Assembly (NCBI GenBank): GCA_016841325.1
Contig: JAENZJ010000017.1
Location: forward strand, 20,547-84,546
Source: Thermincola carboxydiphila
Lineage (GTDB): Bacteria > Bacillota > Thermincolia > Thermincolales > UBA2595
DNA length: 64,000 bases
Direction: 5' to 3'
Shown: piece after piece, positions 44,679-54,099 of the stretch
Layout: each line of letters starts with the position of its first letter
How positions within the stretch are numbered: position 1 is the stretch's first letter
The notes under the pieces: model-generated
What the model was told of the DNA's origin: nothing
The model's input: only the letters and a program-made list of their open reading frames with translations
Databases searched by the model: none
Translations under genes and position numbers: made by a program

Positions 44679-44684
44679 TATAAT
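44679..44684 (+). promoter_or_regulatory. Probable promoter -10 element of the uppS operon
   Basis: A perfect TATAAT lies 39 bases before the uppS ATG in a very AT-rich stretch (44637-44700) just after a terminator. No convincing TTGACA-like -35 is found at the right distance, so the promoter call rests on the -10 and the position. Confidence 0.5.
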
Positions 44685-44722
44685 ATATTTTAATAATTCC
44701 TGAAAGCCGGGGAGGCTGCCAA

Positions 44723-45526
44723 ATGGTGCGCGAATGGCTAAGTGTGTTGAGATTAGGCAAAACTAAAAACGATTCTCCCGAAGTGGATGACTTATATAAA
44801 TCACTTGATGCAGACAAACTGCCTGTACATATTGCCATTATTATGGACGGAAACGGGCGCTGGGCTACCCGGCGCGGGCTGCCAAGAGCCCTGGGACATC
44901 GGGCGGGTGTTGAATCATTAAGGGAGATTGTGAAAACATGTTCTTCCCTTGGGGTGGGCTTTCTCACTGTTTACGCCTTTTCCACAGAAAACTGGAAAAG
45001 GCCGGCTGATGAGGTTTCGACCCTGATGGACCTCCTGGTGGAGTACCTCCATAAAGAACTTCAGGAACTGCACCAAAACAATGTCATGATTAAGACTATC
45101 GGCAGAATTGATGAGCTTCCGTCTAAGGCGCGGGAAGCGCTGAAAATGGCTGCAGAAGAAACCTTCAGGAATACCGGGCTTACCCTTAACCTGGCCCTTA
45201 ATTACGGAGGCAGGAATGAGATAACAGAAGCGGTTAAACAGATAGGCAGAGATGCCGCAGCCGGGAAACTGAACCCTGATGACATTGATGAAAACATAAT
45301 ATCCGGGTACCTGTATACTGCCGGTATGCCGGACCCGGACCTGGTAATCCGGCCCTCAGGAGAGCAGCGGATCAGCAACTTCCTCCTTTGGCAGGCTGCT
45401 TACGCGGAATTCTGGTATTCTCCGGTTTTATGGCCGGATTTTCGAAAAAGACATTTACTGGAGGCCCTGGTGGATTATCAGAACCGCCAGAGAAGGTTTG
45501 GCGGGCTGTATCAAAGTAAAAAGTGA
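44723..45526 (+). CDS. uppS: Undecaprenyl diphosphate synthase
   Basis: Cis-prenyltransferase making the C55 lipid carrier for cell-wall synthesis. The active-site motif IIMDGNGRWATRRGLPRALG is at about residues 38-57, with the catalytic aspartate in MDGN. LTVYAFSTENWKRP and the C-terminal RPSGEQRISNFLLWQAAYAE are also conserved. A 37-residue N-terminal extension precedes the core, somewhat longer than in many homologues. Length 267. A CGGGGAGG ribosome site precedes the ATG. Confidence 0.97.
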   Translation: MVREWLSVLRLGKTKNDSPEVDDLYKSLDADKLPVHIAIIMDGNGRWATRRGLPRALGHRAGVESLREIVKTCSSLGVGFLTVYAFSTENWKRPADEVSTLMDLLVEYLHKELQELHQNNVMIKTIGRIDELPSKAREALKMAAEETFRNTGLTLNLALNYGGRNEITEAVKQIGRDAAAGKLNPDDIDENIISGYLYTAGMPDPDLVIRPSGEQRISNFLLWQAAYAEFWYSPVLWPDFRKRHLLEALVDYQNRQRRFGGLYQSKK

Positions 45527-45545
45527 GGCCGGTGATTTTTTTAAA

Positions 45546-46337
45546 ATGCTTTTTTACAGAATATTGAGCGCTGTAGTCGGTATCCCGGTGGCGATTTTTC
45601 TAATATGGTATGGCGGTATTCCACTCTCATTGGCTGTTTTGCTTCTTGCAGTGCTGGGTATCTATGAAACAGGTTCCCTCCTGAGAAAGACCGGGGTAAA
45701 TGTTTGGATGCCAGGTGCTTTTTGGGGAGGACTTTTGTTTGTAGTCAATGCATATCTTAAAAATACGGACTTATTGGGTGCCATTTTATTGCTGCTTTTA
45801 GCTGCCGGATTCATCCGTCTTGTCTGTTTATATCCCCGGTTTAACATGACTGAACTGGCCGTAACGGTTTTTGTTTCTTTATATGCCGGATGGCTGTTAT
45901 CACATATAATTGCGCTCAGACAGCTTCCGGGCGGTTTTCATTTGACCCTCTTAATGATAATAACCACCTGGAGTACCGACACCTTTGCATATTTTACCGG
46001 CAGGGCTATGGGAAAAAGAAAGCTGGCCCCGGTACTCAGTCCCAACAAGACTGTTGAAGGGTCAATTGGAGGTATTGCCGGGAGTGTGGGGACAGCGGCC
46101 GTTTTTTGGGCAGTTGGACAACAATTCGGACTTATTCACTATATCCTTATCGGACTATTTGTCGGGGTCCTGGGTCAGGTGGGGGACCTGGCGGAATCGG
46201 CGCTTAAGAGGCTTGCCGGGATAAAGGATTCCGGGAGTATAATCCCCGGCCATGGAGGTATTCTGGACAGATTTGACAGTATGCTGATAACGGCTCCGGT
46301 TGTGTATTTTTACCTGATCACCATTATTTTTGCTTAA
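45546..46337 (+). CDS. cdsA: Phosphatidate cytidylyltransferase CdsA
   Basis: Integral membrane enzyme forming CDP-diacylglycerol, the precursor of phospholipids. About eight membrane helices. The C-terminal family signature GVLGQVGDLAESALKRLAGIKDSG-type region appears as VGDLAESALKRLAGIKDSG and HGGILDRFDSMLITAP. ATG 45546 is preferred because a longer frame begins inside uppS. 263 residues. It stands in its usual place after uppS. Confidence 0.96.
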   Translation: MLFYRILSAVVGIPVAIFLIWYGGIPLSLAVLLLAVLGIYETGSLLRKTGVNVWMPGAFWGGLLFVVNAYLKNTDLLGAILLLLLAAGFIRLVCLYPRFNMTELAVTVFVSLYAGWLLSHIIALRQLPGGFHLTLLMIITTWSTDTFAYFTGRAMGKRKLAPVLSPNKTVEGSIGGIAGSVGTAAVFWAVGQQFGLIHYILIGLFVGVLGQVGDLAESALKRLAGIKDSGSIIPGHGGILDRFDSMLITAPVVYFYLITIIFA

Positions 46338-46350
46338 AGGTGGACTTACC

Positions 46351-47415
46351 TTGAAAGACTTTGCCAAAACCCTGATTATTATATTGTTGGGAACAGCAGT
46401 GGCTTACCTGCTGGGCCTTTATGTTGCCCCGGTGTTGGCGCCGTTCATTTTAGCCCTTTTCCTGACTTTTTTTATTGAACCTATGGTCGACTTCTTCCAG
46501 AACAGGTTGCGATTCCCCCGGACAGCTGCTGTCAGCATAGCTATGCTGATAGTATTCGGCGGTGCCGGCCTGGTGATTGTGGCCATTGTGACCAGGTTAA
46601 TCGTGGAACTGGTCCATTTAACGGAATTTTTACCTGATTACATTAATAATATCAAATCAGTGATTGTATCTTTCCAGGGTAAGGCCGAAGCCTATTATCT
46701 GGCTTTGCCCCCGGATGTTACTCATTTCATCAATGAGAAAGTAACCGGCGCTGATTACAGCCTGGATTCTATACTTGGCAGGGCGGAGAAAATAACCGGT
46801 GCTTTGCTTAACGCCCTGATGAGCCTTATTTCATCGGTACCGACATTTATTTTGCTGGTAATTATAAGTGGTATTGCCACATATTTTATGGCCAAGGACA
46901 AAACCATTCTACTTGATTTCTGGCTGCGGGTAATACCGGAGCCGTATGGCCGAAAGGTCCTGGAGGTGGTCAGGGATATTTTTACTGCTGTAATCAGCTA
47001 TGTTAGGGCAATACTGGTACTGGTAATGCTTACTTTTCTGCAGACCCTTATCGGCCTTTACCTGATTGGCGCACCTTATGCCCTGATTATGGCGCTTGTT
47101 ATCGGGGTTGCCGATATCATACCGATTCTCGGGCCGAGCGCTATTTATCTGCCCTGGATTATCTGGGAGTTTATTACAGGTGACATTGTCTTTGGCATCA
47201 AACTGGCAGCCCTTTATGGGATTGTCATCATTGTCCGGCAGGTGCTGGAGACCAAAATTGTAGCCAGTTCCATCGGATTGCATCCACTGGCGACACTTGT
47301 CAGCATGTACGTGGGTCTTCAGCTTATGGGACCCCTGGGGGTAATTGCCGGTCCCCTGTTTGTTATTGCGGTGAAGGCTTGTGGTTCTGCCGGACTGCTG
47401 CGGTGGAAAAGTTAA
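46351..47415 (+). CDS. AI-2E family transporter-like membrane protein (YtvI-like)
   Basis: About 354 residues with some eight membrane helices and a non-membrane segment (about 80-150) after helix 3, the pattern of the AI-2E/PerM transporter family. Typical C-terminal motifs are VGVADIIPILGPSAIYLPWI and GLHPLATLVSMYVGLQLMGP. Start taken at TTG 46351, seven bases after AAAGGTGG; the TTG at 46330 overlaps cdsA. Substrate unknown; sporulation protein YtvI belongs here too. It is not part of the Bacillus order at this site. Confidence 0.85.
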   Translation: MKDFAKTLIIILLGTAVAYLLGLYVAPVLAPFILALFLTFFIEPMVDFFQNRLRFPRTAAVSIAMLIVFGGAGLVIVAIVTRLIVELVHLTEFLPDYINNIKSVIVSFQGKAEAYYLALPPDVTHFINEKVTGADYSLDSILGRAEKITGALLNALMSLISSVPTFILLVIISGIATYFMAKDKTILLDFWLRVIPEPYGRKVLEVVRDIFTAVISYVRAILVLVMLTFLQTLIGLYLIGAPYALIMALVIGVADIIPILGPSAIYLPWIIWEFITGDIVFGIKLAALYGIVIIVRQVLETKIVASSIGLHPLATLVSMYVGLQLMGPLGVIAGPLFVIAVKACGSAGLLRWKS

Positions 47416-47457
47416 ACTGACCGGCGGCTAATGTATTTACATGATTTTGGGTTTGAA

Positions 47458-47485
47458 TTGACATTATAGTATAGTATCATATAGG
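47458..47485 (+). promoter_or_regulatory. Possible promoter of dxr
   Basis: A perfect -35 TTGACA (47458-47463) is followed, after 16 bases, by TATAGG (47480-47485), a weak -10, immediately before the ribosome site GGAGAAG and the dxr ATG. If used, the leader would be almost absent, so this needs caution. Confidence 0.4.
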
Positions 47486-47495
47486 AGAAGATATA

Positions 47496-48668
47496 ATGAA
47501 AAATATCGCTGTACTTGGCAGCACCGGCTCCATAGGGACCCAGACCCTTGAAGTGTTAGACAGGTTTCCTGACAGATTCCGGGTTACCGGGCTGGCTGCG
47601 GGCACCAGCCTGCAAAAGCTGGCCACACAGGTGCAAAGGTACCGGCCCCAAGTTGTCAGTATAGGCCAGGCTGATAATATTCCATACTTCAGAAGCTTGA
47701 TACCGCCTGATGTAAAGGTTGTTTCCGGTGTTCAGGGGATGTCGGAGATTGCCCGGATGACAGAAGTAGATACTGTGGTGACGTCAATTACGGGCACATT
47801 AGGGCTGCTGCCCACTGTGGAGGCAATTAATGCCGGAAAGAACATTGCCCTGGCCAACAAGGAAACCCTGGTGGCTGCAGGAGAAACCGTAGTCACCCTG
47901 GCCCGGCAAAAAGGTGTCAGGATATTACCGGTGGACAGTGAACACTCGGCAATTTTCCAGTGTCTGAACGGAGAAAGGACTTCCCGGATAAGCAAGCTGA
48001 TACTTACTGCTTCCGGAGGGCCATTCCGGGATCGCACCCGCAGCCAGCTGCGGAGTGTTACCGTCGCCCAGACCCTGAAGCATCCCAATTGGGACATGGG
48101 ACGTAAGATTACAGTTGATTCGGCAACCATGATGAATAAAGGACTGGAAGTCATCGAGGCCAGGTGGCTGTTTGATGTGGAACTGCAGGACATTGAGGTA
48201 CTGATTCATCCCCAGAGCATTGTCCATTCCATGGTTGAGTTTGCAGACGGTTCGGTGATTGCCCAAATGGGTTTGCCTGACATGAAGGTGCCCATTCAGT
48301 ACGCGCTTACTTATCCTGACAGGTGGGAAAACGGGTTTCCCAGGCTTAATCTGGCGGAAGTGGGACAATTATCATTCGAAAAACCGCGTCCCGAAGTTTT
48401 TCCCTGTCTGGGCCTGGCCTATGAGGCCGGCAGACAGGGAGGCACAATGCCCGCTGTAATGAATGCTGCCAATGAAAAGGCTGTTGAAATGTTCTTAGAC
48501 GGGCAGATTGGATTCCTGGATATCCCGTTACTGATTGAAAAGGTTATGGCCAATCATACTCCGGTACACAGTCCCGGTCTGGACGACATTCTCGCGAGTG
48601 ACATATGGGCCCGTGAAGAAGCTGAGTCTGCAGCCGGAAAAATAATAAAAACATCGAGAACAATATGA
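47496..48668 (+). CDS. dxr: 1-deoxy-D-xylulose 5-phosphate reductoisomerase
   Basis: Second enzyme of the non-mevalonate (MEP) isoprenoid pathway, converting DXP to MEP with NADPH. N-terminal nucleotide motif LGSTGSIGTQTLEVLDRFPD, metal/substrate residues in LPVDSEHSAIFQCL, and the flexible loop region KHPNWDMGRKITVDSATMMN are all conserved. 390 residues. With ispG three genes on, two MEP-pathway genes flank rseP. Confidence 0.98.
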   Translation: MKNIAVLGSTGSIGTQTLEVLDRFPDRFRVTGLAAGTSLQKLATQVQRYRPQVVSIGQADNIPYFRSLIPPDVKVVSGVQGMSEIARMTEVDTVVTSITGTLGLLPTVEAINAGKNIALANKETLVAAGETVVTLARQKGVRILPVDSEHSAIFQCLNGERTSRISKLILTASGGPFRDRTRSQLRSVTVAQTLKHPNWDMGRKITVDSATMMNKGLEVIEARWLFDVELQDIEVLIHPQSIVHSMVEFADGSVIAQMGLPDMKVPIQYALTYPDRWENGFPRLNLAEVGQLSFEKPRPEVFPCLGLAYEAGRQGGTMPAVMNAANEKAVEMFLDGQIGFLDIPLLIEKVMANHTPVHSPGLDDILASDIWAREEAESAAGKIIKTSRTI

Positions 48669-48684
48669 GAAGAGGGTGAAATAA

Positions 48685-49779
48685 ATGCCAGACTGGTTAA
48701 TATATATTCCATATGCGATTCTGGTTTTTGGAGTCCTGGTCCTGGTACATGAACTGGGACATTTTGCCGTGGCCAAACTTGTCGGGGTTCAGGTTTATGA
48801 ATTCAGTATTGGATTTGGACCGCGGCTGTTCGGGTTTCAGAAGGGTGAAACCGCATACAACCTCAGGGTATTCCCATTAGGCGGTTTTGTGCGCATGGCC
48901 GGAATGGACCCTGAGGAGGACCGGCGGGAAGCCGGGGAAAACAATGGCGCCAAAGGGGAAACCACTGAGGAGGCCTCTGCAGACATAGTAGTTGTGGCCC
49001 CTGAGAAAAGTTTTGCCAATAAGACGGTGCTCCAGAGAATGGCTATTATAGCTGCCGGACCTGTGATGAATTTTGTCCTGGCAGTGGTTCTGTTTGCAAT
49101 AATTGTATGGGCATCGGGGGTCCCGGTAAACAAAATAGATCAGGTACTTCCTGACAGGCCGGCGGCAGAGGTGGGTATAAAACCGGGAGATACCATTACC
49201 AGGATTGATGATAAAAAGGTCACTGCCTGGGAAGATATCCTGGAGGTCATCCATAACAGCCCTGAAAAGCAGCTGCAGATTGAAGTCCGGAGGGATCAGG
49301 GGACAAAGATTTTTGAGGTCACACCGGAAAAAGACCCGGAGACGCAGTGGGGATTGATAGGGATTACACCACAGACCGAAAAGCCGGGGGTCCTGCAGTC
49401 CTTAAAGCAGGGCTCTGTGAAGACATATGAGATGCTTAGCCTGACAATTATGTTTATCGGAAAGATGATTTCTCAGGAGATGCCTGTTGAATTAAGCGGA
49501 CCGGTAAGGATTACTTATGAACTCGGTAAGGCAGCTGAGATGGGATTCATCTTTTTGGTGAACATTGCCGGCTTCCTAAGCCTGCAGATAGGGCTTTTTA
49601 ACCTCCTGCCAATACCGGCTTTGGATGGGAGCAGGCTTGTATTCCTGGGTTGGGAAGGAATCAGGGGGACTCCGGTTGACCAGGCCAAAGAGAACTTTAT
49701 TCATATGGTAGGACTAATGTTCCTGCTCCTCATAATGGTTGTTATTACTTATCAGGATATAGTCCAGATGCTAAGTTAG
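48685..49779 (+). CDS. rseP: Site-2 intramembrane metalloprotease RseP (RasP)
   Basis: Membrane-embedded zinc protease that cleaves anti-sigma factors and signal-peptide remnants. HELGH (H22-E23...H26) lies in the first helix, and the third zinc ligand is in the C-terminal helix, NLLPIPALDGSRL. A PDZ domain spans about 150-225 (PAAEVGIKPGDTITRIDDKK). Between helix 1 and the PDZ domain, a Glu/Ala-rich loop (about 75-105) is a little longer than usual. 364 residues. Confidence 0.96.
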   Translation: MPDWLIYIPYAILVFGVLVLVHELGHFAVAKLVGVQVYEFSIGFGPRLFGFQKGETAYNLRVFPLGGFVRMAGMDPEEDRREAGENNGAKGETTEEASADIVVVAPEKSFANKTVLQRMAIIAAGPVMNFVLAVVLFAIIVWASGVPVNKIDQVLPDRPAAEVGIKPGDTITRIDDKKVTAWEDILEVIHNSPEKQLQIEVRRDQGTKIFEVTPEKDPETQWGLIGITPQTEKPGVLQSLKQGSVKTYEMLSLTIMFIGKMISQEMPVELSGPVRITYELGKAAEMGFIFLVNIAGFLSLQIGLFNLLPIPALDGSRLVFLGWEGIRGTPVDQAKENFIHMVGLMFLLLIMVVITYQDIVQMLS

Positions 49780-49790
49780 GAGGCAGGAGT

Positions 49791-50849
49791 TTGCAGAAAA
49801 GGCTGACCAGGCAGATAATGATCGGAAATGTACCTGTCGGCGGCGGAGCACCTGTTGTGGTCCAGTCAATGACTAATACGGATACCAGGGATGCCGGGGC
49901 GACAGTGAATCAAATTAGAAAGCTGGCTGAAGCCGGTTGTGAGTTAGTAAGGGTAGCAGTGCCGGATGGTACTGCTGCCGATGCATTGCAGGAAATTACC
50001 CGTTTGAGTCCGGTGCCGGTAATAGCAGATATCCATTTTGACTATAGACTTGCCCTGAAATCTATTGCCAACGGTGTCAGCGGCCTGAGGCTCAATCCGG
50101 GCAACATCGGCGGCGCTGACCGCGTCCGGGAGGTTGTCAGTGCAGCCAGGGAACACAGGATTCCTATCAGGATCGGGGTGAATGCGGGTTCACTGGACAA
50201 GTCTCTTATGGCGAAATACGGTCATGTAACCCCTGAGGCACTTGTTGAAAGCGCCCTGCAGCATGTGCGGATCCTGGAGGAAAACAAATTTTTTGATATT
50301 AAAATTTCTCTTAAGGCCTTTGATATACCGCTGATGCTGGAAGCATACCGGAAAATTACTGCAGAAGTGGATTATCCGTTACATATTGGGGTAACCGAAG
50401 CAGGGACTCCCTGGGCCGGTACAATAAGGTCGGCTGTTGGGATTGGCGCCCTTTTGAGCCAGGGAATCGGTGATACCCTGAGGGTTTCCCTGACAGGCGA
50501 CCCTGTAGAAGAAGTAAGAGTTGGCTTTGAGATACTCAAGGCGCTTAAATTAAGGCACAGGGGTCCGGTTATAGTTTCGTGTCCTACCTGTGGCCGGACG
50601 GAAATTGATTTGATTGGGATTGCCCGTGAGGTTGAGAAAAGGATACAGCATATTGCTAAACCTCTGAAAGTAGCGATTATGGGATGTGTGGTCAATGGCC
50701 CGGGTGAAGCCCGGGATGCAGACATCGGGGTAGCCGGGGGCCGGGGCGTCGGGCTTTTATTTAAGAAAGGACAGGTCATCAGGAAGATTCCTGAAGACAG
50801 GATGGTTGAAGAGCTATTGGAAGAAATCAGAAAGATGGCCTATGAATAA
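49791..50849 (+). CDS. ispG: 4-hydroxy-3-methylbut-2-enyl diphosphate synthase IspG
   Basis: [4Fe-4S] enzyme of the MEP pathway, acting on methylerythritol cyclodiphosphate. The TIM-barrel N-terminal part contains PVVVQSMTNTDTRDAGATV. The C-terminal cluster domain has SCPTCGRTEID and IMGCVVNGPGEARDADIGVA, giving the three cysteines expected. TTG start at 49791 behind AGGAGGCAGGAG. 352 residues. It is added here between rseP and proS compared with the Bacillus order. Confidence 0.97.
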   Translation: MQKRLTRQIMIGNVPVGGGAPVVVQSMTNTDTRDAGATVNQIRKLAEAGCELVRVAVPDGTAADALQEITRLSPVPVIADIHFDYRLALKSIANGVSGLRLNPGNIGGADRVREVVSAAREHRIPIRIGVNAGSLDKSLMAKYGHVTPEALVESALQHVRILEENKFFDIKISLKAFDIPLMLEAYRKITAEVDYPLHIGVTEAGTPWAGTIRSAVGIGALLSQGIGDTLRVSLTGDPVEEVRVGFEILKALKLRHRGPVIVSCPTCGRTEIDLIGIAREVEKRIQHIAKPLKVAIMGCVVNGPGEARDADIGVAGGRGVGLLFKKGQVIRKIPEDRMVEELLEEIRKMAYE

Positions 50850-50927
50850 GTTCTCACCAAAGGAATAAATTTTTTTTGGTATAGAAAGCATCCAAAAAAT
50901 GGATAATATAGAGGGAGGTTTCTATTT

Positions 50928-52661
50928 ATGAAGATATCTGAGCTTTATGCTCCGACACTTAGGGAAGTCCCTGCCGAAGCAGAGGTAATCAGCCATATTC
51001 TGATGCTGAGGGCGGGGATGATCAGAAAAGCGGCTTCCGGAGTGTACACATTTCTTCCTTTGGGATACCGTATTATCAAAAAAGTCATCCAGATCATCAG
51101 GGAAGAAATGGATAAAAAGGGTGGGCAGGAACTAATGCTCCCCATTATACAGCCTGCCGAACTCTGGATGGAATCAGGCAGGTGGCATGTATACGGTGAT
51201 GAATTATTCAGGCTTAAAGACAGGCATGGCCGGGATTTTGCCCTCGGACCGACACATGAAGAAATTATCACCGATCTGGTAAAGGGGGATGTCAGGAGCT
51301 ATAAACAGCTGCCCCTGCTTCTCTATCAGATTCAGAACAAGTACCGGGATGAACGGCGGCCCCGGTTTGGACTGATGCGGGGCCGGGAATTTATCATGAA
51401 AGACCTGTATTCCTTTGACAAAGATAAAGAAGGCCTTGATATCAGCTATCAAAAAATGTATGATGCTTATTCAAGGATCTTTACCCGGTGCGGGCTGAAG
51501 TTCAGGCCGGTAGAGGCCGACCCGGGCGCCATCGGCGGCAGCGGGGGCACTCATGAATTTATGGTTGTCGCTGATTCCGGAGAGGCGGCAATAGTTTATT
51601 GTGATACTTGTAATTATGCGGCTAATGTAGAAAAGGCCGAGGCAGTCCCGGTACCTGTAGATACCGGTGAAGCTGTGAAGGAGATGCAGGAGGTACATAC
51701 ACCCGGTGCCAGGACTGTCGAACAAGTGACCGAATTTTTGCATATCGGCCCTGAAAAATTAATTAAGACACTCATTTACCGGACCGAAACCGAAACAGTT
51801 GCGGCCCTGGTCCGGGGTGACCGCGAAATTAATGAGATTAAGCTGCAAAATCTGTTAGGGTCTGTTCAGCTGGAATTGGCAGATGAACAGACAGTGCAGG
51901 AAATTACCGGTGCAGCCACGGGTTTTGCCGGCCCGGCAGGGTTGCAGGATATACGTATCATTGCAGACACTGAAGTCATGGAGATGAGAAATGCCGTTAC
52001 CGGGGCCAACAAAACAGATACACACATGATAAATGTTAATCCCGGCAGGGATTTTACAGCTGACCTGACGGCTGATATCAGAATGGTCAGGGCAGGTGAA
52101 AAGTGCCCCAGGTGTGAGGGGGCCCTCCTGGAAGCAAGGGGTATTGAGGTTGGACAGGTATTTAAGCTGGGGACCAAATACAGTGAAGCCATGGGAGCAA
52201 AATACCTTGATGAGAACGGTAAAGAAAAACTCATGGTTATGGGCTGTTACGGTATTGGGGTAGGCCGTACGGTAGCAGCTTCAATTGAACAGAACCATGA
52301 TAAAGACGGGATTATTTGGCCGATGCCGATTGCTCCTTTTCATGCTGTGGTTATCCCGGTTAGTGTTAAGGATCAAAAACAAACTGAATTGGCCTGGCAG
52401 ATATATAACTCCCTAAATGACAGTGGTGTGGAAACAGTCATAGATGACAGGAACGAACGGCCCGGAGTCAAGTTTAAGGATGCCGACCTGATAGGTTTTC
52501 CGCTCAGGGTTGTGGTTGGTTCAAAAACGGTTGAGGAAGGCGTGGTTGAGGTTAAACACCGCCGCACGGGAGATATCAGCACCGTTGGTGTTAATGAGGC
52601 CGCTTCAGTTATCCGGAAGATTGTTGCCGATGAGCTTGCCGAATCCATGCCCGGGGCTTAG
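50928..52661 (+). CDS. proS: Prolyl-tRNA synthetase
   Basis: Class II aminoacyl-tRNA synthetase of the bacterial type. Motif 2 region [20 protein letters not shown] and motif 3 [20 protein letters not shown] are present. The editing INS domain (about 225-390) sits between motifs 2 and 3, and the C-terminal anticodon-binding domain is about 475-570. 577 residues, normal. ATG behind GAGGGAGG, with an AT-rich ~75-base gap before it in which I see no clear T-box or promoter. Confidence 0.97.
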   Translation: MKISELYAPTLREVPAEAEVISHILMLRAGMIRKAASGVYTFLPLGYRIIKKVIQIIREEMDKKGGQELMLPIIQPAELWMESGRWHVYGDELFRLKDRHGRDFALGPTHEEIITDLVKGDVRSYKQLPLLLYQIQNKYRDERRPRFGLMRGREFIMKDLYSFDKDKEGLDISYQKMYDAYSRIFTRCGLKFRPVEADPGAIGGSGGTHEFMVVADSGEAAIVYCDTCNYAANVEKAEAVPVPVDTGEAVKEMQEVHTPGARTVEQVTEFLHIGPEKLIKTLIYRTETETVAALVRGDREINEIKLQNLLGSVQLELADEQTVQEITGAATGFAGPAGLQDIRIIADTEVMEMRNAVTGANKTDTHMINVNPGRDFTADLTADIRMVRAGEKCPRCEGALLEARGIEVGQVFKLGTKYSEAMGAKYLDENGKEKLMVMGCYGIGVGRTVAASIEQNHDKDGIIWPMPIAPFHAVVIPVSVKDQKQTELAWQIYNSLNDSGVETVIDDRNERPGVKFKDADLIGFPLRVVVGSKTVEEGVVEVKHRRTGDISTVGVNEAASVIRKIVADELAESMPGA

Positions 52662-52747
52662 GAATCGGTATATGGGAGGAGACAGGCATATCCGGTGAAT
52701 TCACGAATAATTATTAATCAGTACAAGTACCGGGGGGAGGGACTGTT

Positions 52748-53377
52748 ATGAAGTCAGCAGTTATTATTCCGGCATATAATGAGGAGCAGACTATAGGCAA
52801 GGTTATTGAAGCAGTAAAACAAGTACCATTTATTGCCGAAACCGTGGTTGTCAGTGACGGCTCTACAGACAGAACTGCAGACATTGCCAGGGCAATGGAC
52901 GCAAAGGTCATTGCCCTGGAACAGAACCTTGGCAAGGGCGGCGCCATGATGGTGGGGGTTAACAACACAGATGCTGATGTGGTGTTGTTTTTGGATGCCG
53001 ACCTCATCGGCCTGCAGCCCATGCACGTGGTCGACTTGCTGCTGCCTGTGGTTGAGGGGCGGGCTGATATGACAGTGGGAATTTTTGACCACGGCCGCCT
53101 GGCCACTGACCTGGCCCAGTTTATCGCACCATATTTGTCGGGACAACGTGCCATTAAAAGGGAACTGTTCCGGCAGATATCCAATCTGGAAGTAACCAGG
53201 TATGGAGTAGAAATAGCGATGACGAGATTTGCCAAAACGGCAGGAATTTCCGTAGCCGAAGTCGAATTAAGGGATATGAGTCATGTTATGAAGGAAGAGA
53301 AAATGGGAGTTGTCCGGGGCTTTATGGCCCGGCTTAAAATGTACTGGGAGATTGCCAGGTGTGTCAGGCGGAGTTGA
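52748..53377 (+). CDS. Family 2 glycosyltransferase (DPM1-like)
   Basis: A 209-residue GT-A fold glycosyltransferase without membrane helices. The nucleotide-sugar motifs are IIPAYNEEQTIGKVIEAVKQ at the N-terminus, VSDGSTDRTADIAR, and the metal-binding VVLFLDADLIGL. A GGQRAIKRELF-type acceptor loop (LSGQRAIKRELFRQ) follows. Acceptor and sugar cannot be predicted; a polyprenyl-phosphate acceptor is plausible for DPM1-like enzymes. It is not part of the Bacillus order here. Confidence 0.85.
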   Translation: MKSAVIIPAYNEEQTIGKVIEAVKQVPFIAETVVVSDGSTDRTADIARAMDAKVIALEQNLGKGGAMMVGVNNTDADVVLFLDADLIGLQPMHVVDLLLPVVEGRADMTVGIFDHGRLATDLAQFIAPYLSGQRAIKRELFRQISNLEVTRYGVEIAMTRFAKTAGISVAEVELRDMSHVMKEEKMGVVRGFMARLKMYWEIARCVRRS

Positions 53378-53400
53378 TAGGGGATTAGGGGGGAAGGCTG

Positions 53401-54075
53401 TTGCCGGGTACCGGTGATGTTGATATCATAATCAGAATTATTTTGGCCGGGATATTGGGAGGTTTAATCGGTCTTGAGCGTGAAAGTCTCAACAAGTCGG
53501 CCGGTTTCCGCACCCATATCCTGGTTTGTGTCGGGTCTGCCCTGATTATGCTGGTATCCCAGGACCTGTATCAACTGTATCATGGAGCCACCAATATTGA
53601 CCCGGGAAGGATTGCGGCACAGGTCGTCAGTGGTATCGGTTTCCTGGGCGCAGGCACTATTATGCGTGAAGGGGCTACTGTCAAAGGCCTGACCACTGCT
53701 GCCAGCCTGTGGGTTGTTGCCGGAGTGGGCCTGGCAATAGGCGCCGGTTTCTATTTTCCTGCCCTGATAACCACCGGGGTTGTTTTTCTGGCCCTCATTT
53801 ACCTGGGCAAAGTTGAGAAACTTATAGCCGGACTGGCACATGTCGTGGTTTTCATGGTTACAGCGGAAAACAGGCCGGGGCAGTTGGGCCGTGTTGGCTC
53901 ATACCTGGGCGAACGCGGTATCCTTATTCTGAACATACAAATGAAACAGCTCAGTGATGACCGGAAAGTGATGTTTGAAATTGACACCAAGCTGCCACCT
54001 AAAACCGATCTCAATGAAATTATGTACGAACTTGGTGATATTCCGGGTGTTTATCAGGTGGAACAGGGTGAATAA
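53401..54075 (+). CDS. MgtC/SapB-family membrane protein
   Basis: A 224-residue protein with four to five N-terminal membrane helices (about 8-135) and a C-terminal ACT-like soluble domain (about 145-222). MgtC signatures include AGILGGLIGLERES, GFRTHILVCVGSALIML and QVVSGIGFLGAGTIMREGAT. The family is linked to magnesium homeostasis and, in pathogens, ATP synthase modulation; the role here is unknown. TTG start at 53401 behind GGGGGGAAGG. Confidence 0.88.
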   Translation: MPGTGDVDIIIRIILAGILGGLIGLERESLNKSAGFRTHILVCVGSALIMLVSQDLYQLYHGATNIDPGRIAAQVVSGIGFLGAGTIMREGATVKGLTTAASLWVVAGVGLAIGAGFYFPALITTGVVFLALIYLGKVEKLIAGLAHVVVFMVTAENRPGQLGRVGSYLGERGILILNIQMKQLSDDRKVMFEIDTKLPPKTDLNEIMYELGDIPGVYQVEQGE

Positions 54076-54099
54076 CAGATCCGGATTCAGGAGGGAGAA

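Noticed and set aside
50850..50927. T-box leader before proS
   Set aside because: Only about 78 bases, no T-box consensus or terminator pair; too short for the element.
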